NCBI RefSeq assembly: GCF_013307245.1
Contig: NZ_CP028941.1
Span: 310,001-374,000 of the forward strand
Direction of reading: 5' to 3'
Source of the DNA: Polynucleobacter antarcticus
GTDB taxonomy: Bacteria > Pseudomonadota > Gammaproteobacteria > Burkholderiales > Burkholderiaceae
DNA length: 64,000 nt
This document shows positions 59,126 through 64,000 of this stretch, piece after piece (the first letter of the stretch is position 1; each line of letters begins with the position of its first letter). Made by a program: the position numbers and the translations under genes. The notes under the pieces are model-generated. The model worked only from the letters and a program-made list of their open reading frames with translations. It was not told the origin of the DNA and made no database searches.

Positions 59126-60727
59126 ATGTTAATTTCTCCACCCTATAGCGGCGGTCGTGCACCTGTCTTAGCTAAAAATACCGTCGCGAGCTCGCAACCA
59201 CTAGCTACTCAAGCCGGTATCGAAGCACTACAGCAGGGCGGTAATGCGGTTGATGCTGCGCTGGCTACAGCCATTACCTTAACCGTGGTGGAGCCCACCA
59301 TGAATGGTCTTGGAGGTGATGGGTTTGCGCTGATTTGGGATGGCAACAAGCTACATGGCTTAAATGCTTCTGGACGTGCACCAGCAGCCTGGACACCCCA
59401 ATACTTTGCTGGCAAAACTGCGATGGATCTGATTGGGTGGAATACCGTGACGGTACCCGGCATGGTGTCAGGGTGGGTTGCATTATCTCGTCAGTTTGGC
59501 AAGCTTCCTTTTGCACAACTCTTTCAACGTGCCATCGATTATGCTGAAAACGGTTTTCCAGTATCCCCTGTGATTGCTAGGCAATGGCGTGAAGCGATTC
59601 CTATTCTAAAAAACCAGCCTGGCTTTACTGAGTCATTTTTAGTCGATGGCAAATCCCCTGCTGCCGGACAAATCTGGCGCTACCCCGCTCAAGCGAAGAC
59701 CCTAAAAGAGATTGCCGCTACGAAAGGTGCATCTTTTTACACAGGCGCCCTTGCGCAAAGCATGGTCGACTTCTCCAATAAGAGTGGTGGCTGCTTTACG
59801 ATGGCTGACTTTGCTGATAACAAACCAGAGTGGGTTGACCCATTAGCGTTTGATTACGGTGACTTCACCCTCCATGAAATCCCTCCCAATGGTTCTGGGA
59901 TTGCAGCCCAAATGGCCTTAGGTATTTTGCAAGCTGCCAACGTTAAACAATACCCGGCTAATTCTGCACAACGTATTCATTTACAAGTAGAGGCCATGCG
60001 TATGGCTTTTGCCGATGCATATGCCCATGTATCAGATGCCAGCACAATGAAGGTGCCTGCTAGCGCTTTATTAGATCGAGATTATTTGGCCAGTCGTGCT
60101 GCACTAATCGATCATCACAAGGTGGGTATATATGGTGCGGGAGATCCCCATGCCGGTGGTACGGTTTATCTATGTGCTGCCGATGCATCGGGCATGATGA
60201 TTTCGTATATTCAATCGAACTTCAAAGGCTTTGGTTCGGGGGTTGTGGCACCAGGCGGTATCGCTTTTCAGAATCGTGGCATGGGTTTTAGCTTGGTCGA
60301 TGGCCATCCCAATCAAGTAGCCCCAGGCAAGCGCCCTTTTCATTCGATCATTCCCGCCTTCCTTACTAAGGGTAAGGGTCAAGATCTGAAACCCACTATG
60401 GCCTTTGGTGTAATGGGTGGCAATATGCAGCCGCAAGGCCATCTGCAGTTTGTCATGCGCTTTGTTGATGAGTATCTCAATCCACAAGCCTGCTCGGATG
60501 CACCACGCTGGAGAATTGATGATCTCGGTAAGTTAACTGTCGAAGCGCATATGCCTGAATCCGTTATCGAAGGCCTTAAAGTAATTGGCCATGAAGTGAC
60601 TGTGATGCCTGCCAATAGCCTAGACTTTGGTAGTGCGCAAGCGATTGCTGTATTGGGTGAAGACACAGATGCGGCTTATATTGCCGGTAGTGATCATCGA
60701 AGGGATGGGTTGGCTGCTGGGTTTTAA
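59126..60727 (+). CDS. Gamma-glutamyltransferase-like Ntn-hydrolase, cytoplasmic type
   Basis: This 533-residue protein has the GGT layout: ATQAGIEALQQGGNAVDAALATAITLTVVEPTMNGLGGDGFALIW in the large subunit and the nucleophile Thr in PHAGGTVYLCAADASGMMIS that would start the small subunit after autocleavage (near residue 345). GVVAPGGIAFQNRG and LNPQACSDAPRWR follow. It lacks a signal peptide, unlike periplasmic GGT, and so resembles YwrD-type cytoplasmic members. With the upstream oxidase it may process gamma-glutamyl compounds. Confidence 0.88.
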   Translation: MLISPPYSGGRAPVLAKNTVASSQPLATQAGIEALQQGGNAVDAALATAITLTVVEPTMNGLGGDGFALIWDGNKLHGLNASGRAPAAWTPQYFAGKTAMDLIGWNTVTVPGMVSGWVALSRQFGKLPFAQLFQRAIDYAENGFPVSPVIARQWREAIPILKNQPGFTESFLVDGKSPAAGQIWRYPAQAKTLKEIAATKGASFYTGALAQSMVDFSNKSGGCFTMADFADNKPEWVDPLAFDYGDFTLHEIPPNGSGIAAQMALGILQAANVKQYPANSAQRIHLQVEAMRMAFADAYAHVSDASTMKVPASALLDRDYLASRAALIDHHKVGIYGAGDPHAGGTVYLCAADASGMMISYIQSNFKGFGSGVVAPGGIAFQNRGMGFSLVDGHPNQVAPGKRPFHSIIPAFLTKGKGQDLKPTMAFGVMGGNMQPQGHLQFVMRFVDEYLNPQACSDAPRWRIDDLGKLTVEAHMPESVIEGLKVIGHEVTVMPANSLDFGSAQAIAVLGEDTDAAYIAGSDHRRDGLAAGF

Positions 60728-60735
60728 TCTTAGCT

Positions 60736-60765
60736 GATCAGGCGGACCATCTGGTCAGCCTGATC
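60736..60765 (+). other. Long perfect hairpin after the gamma-glutamyltransferase-like gene
   Basis: GATCAGGC (60736-60743) pairs with GCCTGATC (60758-60765), and an inner GACC/GGTC helix closes a 4-nt loop. One unpaired base on each side separates the stems. No T run follows, so it is not a standard terminator. Confidence 0.6.
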
Positions 60766-60790
60766 TATACGGGTATTGATTTAAATAAAT

Positions 60791-60982
60791 ATGAAAACCA
60801 CTTACTTTGAAGAAGACGATATTTTGGTAATCCATTTATCTGACAAAGCTATCACAAAAGAAATCTCTCAAGATTGGAATACTCACATCAGCTATGCTGC
60901 AGATGGGACAGCGGTTGAATTAGTCATTCTTGAAGCCAAGGCGCATGGGATGATTCCCGCAACTATGATACTTGCTGCATAA
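60791..60982 (+). CDS. DUF2283-family protein, 63 aa
   Basis: The small protein MKTTYFEEDDILVIHLSDKAITKEISQDWNTHISYAADGTAVELVILEAKAHG fits DUF2283: a tandem beta-hairpin with DxLxI-L and D-x-G-x-xVEx-EIL-A patterns. Such proteins are sometimes next to toxin genes or DUF4258 proteins, but none is adjacent here. Its function is unknown. The gap 60983-61128 has nothing obvious. Confidence 0.75.
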   Translation: MKTTYFEEDDILVIHLSDKAITKEISQDWNTHISYAADGTAVELVILEAKAHGMIPATMILAA

Positions 60983-61128
60983 GCAGCGTTCTCATATATA
61001 CAAATTTGAAGTACCCAGTCAGAAGTTTTGACATAACTCATTCCATCTTTTGCATTAGGGCTTTGTTCGGCCTATAAAGAAGAGAAACGGCATGGGGGTA
61101 GTTTATTGAGGTAGCTTATTGAGGTAAC

Positions 61129-62466
61129 TTAGTTAGGTAAGCAATTCATATAGAACCGCTTTACCTCTTGATCGCAGCTCACGTCCTTTGCTTGGATGGG
61201 CCGCTCCAGGGTAATGCCCTCAATAGAGGTACAACGGCTTAAGGCAACGTAGACTTGACCTGATGCAAAAGCCCCAGAAGACAAATCGACCTTGATCTTA
61301 TCGAGGGTTTTGCCTTGGCTCTTATGAATGGTGACTGCCCAAGCTAGCATTAATGGGATCTGCACAAAGGTGCCAATGATGTTCGGTGAAATCTTGCCTG
61401 ACATCATGTCATGGTCATAGCGATAAGATTCCCATTGATGTCCTTTGACTTCTACCGTATTGGCATAAGGGCCGTTTTGCACCATCACCTTCACGGAATT
61501 GGGCAGTAGCTCACGCACAACCCCGATCGTGCCATTGACCCAACGTTTAGGAAAGTTGCTGTCCGTTGCGGTAAACATCACCTTAGCGCCCACCTTTAAA
61601 GTCAGGTGGTTGGGGGATGGCAGATTACGATCATCAACGTTGAACTTCCCTGTGGAATTACCCGTGTAGATTTTGGCATCGGTCGTTAAGGCTCGCAATC
61701 CTGCGCCATTAATCTGATCTGCTCGCGCATTGGTCGTCGTCAATGTAATGGTCTGCTCATCTACTGCTGCCGCATGGGTAAAACATTGGTGATTTAAGGT
61801 GTCTAGTGCCTCATCAATATTTTCATTAATCCGAATTTGATTTAAGAGTCCTGCAAAATGGGCATCCTTTTGACGGAAGATTTTGGATAGCTCTACCATC
61901 GTCACATCTTTGCGATGTAAGGCCATCGCACAGAAGAAATACGGCCCCTCATAACCCCGCTCTGCTAAGACTTGCATATCGGCATTCGACACTACAGGCG
62001 GCAGCTGAAATAAGTCTCCGACAAACATCACTTGTATGCCGCCAAAAGGCTGATTTTTATTCGGGCCATTGGCACGTAGAAATAAATCCATAGCATCGAC
62101 CACATCGGTTCTCACCATGGAGATCTCATCAATAATGAGTAGGCGGATGTCTTTATAGAGTCGCTTATCTTTGAGTGGCTTAATGTCCTCTTCCGGAAAG
62201 ATCAAGCGTGGTGGCAGCCGAAAGAAAGAGTGAATTGTCACCCCTTTGACTTGAAGCGCTGCAACGCCCGTCGGGGCAACCACCACGACATTACCGGGGA
62301 TATGCTCACGCAGATAGCCAATTAAGGTCGTTTTACCAGTACCGGCTTTACCGCTCACAAAAATGTAAGGATCGTGACGCTCTATGGCATCAATCACCGC
62401 CTGGTATTCAGGGGTAATTTCTATTTCAGACGGAGTTAGGGCTTGGGGGGCGGTGTTCGAAGTCAT
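61129..62466 (-). CDS. Pif1-like helicase / AAA-family ATPase
   Basis: This 445-residue superfamily 1 helicase-like protein has Walker A (VSGKAGTGKTTLIGYL), motif Ia (VVAPTGVAALQVKGVTIHSFF), Walker B (LLIIDEISMVRTD), VMFVGDLFQLPPVV (motif III, Gln) and the C-terminal motif LAWAVTIHKSQGKTLDKIKVDL with YVALSRCTS. This is the Pif1/RecD-like pattern, in a short form without accessory domains. Pif1 enzymes unwind G-quadruplexes and forked DNA. ATG 62466 is chosen; TTG 62472 is in frame. Confidence 0.88.
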   Translation of the reverse strand: MTSNTAPQALTPSEIEITPEYQAVIDAIERHDPYIFVSGKAGTGKTTLIGYLREHIPGNVVVVAPTGVAALQVKGVTIHSFFRLPPRLIFPEEDIKPLKDKRLYKDIRLLIIDEISMVRTDVVDAMDLFLRANGPNKNQPFGGIQVMFVGDLFQLPPVVSNADMQVLAERGYEGPYFFCAMALHRKDVTMVELSKIFRQKDAHFAGLLNQIRINENIDEALDTLNHQCFTHAAAVDEQTITLTTTNARADQINGAGLRALTTDAKIYTGNSTGKFNVDDRNLPSPNHLTLKVGAKVMFTATDSNFPKRWVNGTIGVVRELLPNSVKVMVQNGPYANTVEVKGHQWESYRYDHDMMSGKISPNIIGTFVQIPLMLAWAVTIHKSQGKTLDKIKVDLSSGAFASGQVYVALSRCTSIEGITLERPIQAKDVSCDQEVKRFYMNCLPN

Positions 62467-62531
62467 AGGCAAGGAGAACTATACTCCGGGCCCATCAAGC
62501 GCGCTCCAAGAAGCGCTCTGCAGCCTTCAGA

Positions 62532-64000
62532 CTAGCTAAACAAGTCCACTCTATTGCCACCCAATTTTTTAGCACGATACATAGACACATCAGCTAATTT
62601 AAGGACATGGTCAGGCGTATCAGAATCATCGAAGAAGACTTTGCACCCAATACTAGCGCTGGAGTGATGCTCAATCATCTTGCCATCATGTTGGAGATAG
62701 TAAGGCTCAATGAGGGCACTCAATATCTTGCTGGAGATAACGCTCACTTGCTCGAGGGTTTTATCAACACTTAGGCTGATTTCTGACAAAATAATGACGA
62801 ACTCATCCCCACCAAAGCGGGCAACGGTATCGATTTCACGAATACACGACTGCATACGTTTGGCACTTTCAGCCAACAAAAGGTCGCCCATGTGGTGGCC
62901 ATATTGATCATTCAGTACTTTTAATTTATCAAGATCGATAAATAGAATGGCGCCATAAAGCTTACTGCGCTTACTGATAGACATTGCTAATTTAATTCGA
63001 TCCATTAACAAGTATCGATTGGGCAAGCCGGTTAAGTAGTCATATAGTGCTAGCTTTTCTACTCGCTCTTCCAAAATTTTTCGCTCTAAAACGATGCTGA
63101 CTAAACTTGAGACAACCTCAATTTCTGCCAGCTCTTCAGCGCTTGGGCTATGGATTTCTTTGCGATAAGTAGCAAAGGTAGCTAAAATTTCACCCTTAGA
63201 GGAATACACAGGGTGTGACCAGCAAGACTTAAATCCCGCCTTTTCTACCCAAGGCTTTGCGAAACTCCAGTTTGGATGTGTGTCTAGATTTTCTGCAATT
63301 GAATTGAGGCCTGTTGCGATAGCATCACCACAACAAGCTACTCCTGGAGCAAGCACTAGCTGCTCAATGGCCTCATTAAAAAAGGCAGGAATACGTGGAG
63401 CTGCACCCACTTTAAATCCATTCCCCTCCTGATTGAGCAGCAAAATACTACAAAAGGTTCCAGGGCGATTTTTTTCTATGTCGGAAATGATTTGCAGCAG
63501 TACGACTTCAGCCGACGTATTTTTCGCCATTAATTCTAAGACCGTATTGCGTGTCGTATCTTGCTTGAGAACTTTTTGTTTAATCGTGATGTCCTCAATA
63601 ATGCCCCAAACCAATTTTTGCCCATCGGCATCGACTACTGTAAATCCGCTAATAGAAATCGGAAATCGGGAACCATCTTTGCGAATGTATTCCTTCTGGT
63701 ATGGAGCAAAAAATCCCGTTTGGCTTAACTGCTCGAGTTGAGAGCGTTCGTAATCAACATACTCAGGTGGCGTGATATCCCAAAAGGAGAGCTTCAAAAA
63801 CTCTTCCTTGGTGTAGCCGGTGTACTCCAATAATGCCGTATTCACCTCTATAAATTTCCCAGTTGCAAGAGTAATTAAAGCCATGCCAATGGGTGAGTGC
63901 TCAAACAGCACTTGAAACTTTTCTTCAGATCGACGCAGCTTGTGGTCACTCGATTGGACTTGATTCGTAAATACCTTAAATTCAGATTTATCGTCTTTGT
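62532..64000 (-). CDS. PAS-GAF-GGDEF diguanylate cyclase (5' end outside window)
   Basis: The frame is open to the window edge. Upstream residues include SSDHKLRRSEEKFQVLFEHSP, a linker into a PAS domain (MALITLATGKFIEVNTALLEYTGYTKEEFL, then PAC-like RKDGSRFPISISG and LVWGIIEDIT). A GAF domain follows (NTSAEVVLLQIISDIEKNRPGTFCSILLLNQEG, ACCGDAI), then a GGDEF domain with DYLTGLPNRYLL, FIDLDKLKVLNDQYGH and the intact active site RFGGDEFVIIL. It should make cyclic-di-GMP under control of the sensor domains. More input domains probably lie before the window edge. Confidence 0.9.
   Translation of the reverse strand, partial: KDDKSEFKVFTNQVQSSDHKLRRSEEKFQVLFEHSPIGMALITLATGKFIEVNTALLEYTGYTKEEFLKLSFWDITPPEYVDYERSQLEQLSQTGFFAPYQKEYIRKDGSRFPISISGFTVVDADGQKLVWGIIEDITIKQKVLKQDTTRNTVLELMAKNTSAEVVLLQIISDIEKNRPGTFCSILLLNQEGNGFKVGAAPRIPAFFNEAIEQLVLAPGVACCGDAIATGLNSIAENLDTHPNWSFAKPWVEKAGFKSCWSHPVYSSKGEILATFATYRKEIHSPSAEELAEIEVVSSLVSIVLERKILEERVEKLALYDYLTGLPNRYLLMDRIKLAMSISKRSKLYGAILFIDLDKLKVLNDQYGHHMGDLLLAESAKRMQSCIREIDTVARFGGDEFVIILSEISLSVDKTLEQVSVISSKILSALIEPYYLQHDGKMIEHHSSASIGCKVFFDDSDTPDHVLKLADVSMYRAKKLGGNRVDLFS

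Noticed and set aside
1..64000. CRISPR arrays, rRNA genes and riboswitches
   Set aside because: No regularly spaced repeats, rRNA sequence or recognisable riboswitch core was seen on either strand.

Overview
The window looks like a chromosomal segment of a small-genome, moderately A+T-rich betaproteobacterium of the Burkholderiaceae. Polynucleobacter is my best guess, inferred from gene content (fused NAD-linked formate dehydrogenase, nadA-nadC-nadB, a Bug-type solute-binding protein, phasin, two-domain class I fumarase) and not from any search. There are no CRISPR arrays or rRNA genes. There are three tRNA genes, all on the minus strand: Ser-UGA, Ser-GGA and Leu-UAA.

Layout. 1-9.7 kb is the end of a capsule/O-antigen locus. 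It holds the three UDP-N-acetyl-L-fucosamine enzymes (capE/fnlA, capF/fnlB, capG/fnlC), a fucosamine-type glycosyltransferase, a nucleotide-sugar reductase, a phosphoglycosyl transferase with an apparent frameshift, and a WbpM-type 4,6-dehydratase. An intact IS3-family element (called IS-A here) with a 4-bp target duplication lies between the last two. 9.8-14.0 kb is a mobile-element scrapyard: a second IS3-family element (IS-B), a half copy of IS-A that cuts off a SIR2-like gene, a decapitated tyrosine recombinase, and an IS30-like element with a frameshifted transposase.

14.4-31 kb mixes housekeeping genes (pgi, phosphomannomutase/phosphoglucomutase, phasin, nadA, nadC, nadB) with six toxin-antitoxin modules: HipBA-like, Phd/CcdB, HepT/MntA, a RelE-like/HTH pair, a second RelE-like/HTH pair with a BrnA-like third gene, and MazEF. 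Three of these lie inside the NAD biosynthesis cluster. The mazEF pair sits 2 nt upstream of nadB on the same strand, so nadB translation looks coupled to mazF. Several modules carry visible palindromic or repeated operators.

31-36 kb encodes NAD-dependent formate dehydrogenase, with FdsG and FdsB fused in one protein next to FdsA. 36.2-42.2 kb is an accessory island next to tRNA-Ser(GGA). It holds a broken hipB-like gene, a third IS3-family element (IS-C) interrupted by IS-B with loss of target DNA, a lipoprotein, an unusual tandem beta-barrel protein, an XRE regulator and an unknown protein.

42.4-64 kb is mostly conserved. It has acetyl-CoA synthetase, fumarase, glutamate racemase, a TonB-ExbB-ExbD set, a penicillin-acylase-family enzyme, purU and an LrgA/LrgB pair. 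A possible amine or gamma-glutamyl-compound catabolic cluster follows (class III aminotransferase, SnoaL-like protein, DadA/PuuB-like oxidase, Bug protein, gamma-glutamyltransferase-like hydrolase). The window ends with a DUF2283 protein, a Pif1-like helicase and a PAS-GAF-GGDEF sensor that runs off the edge.
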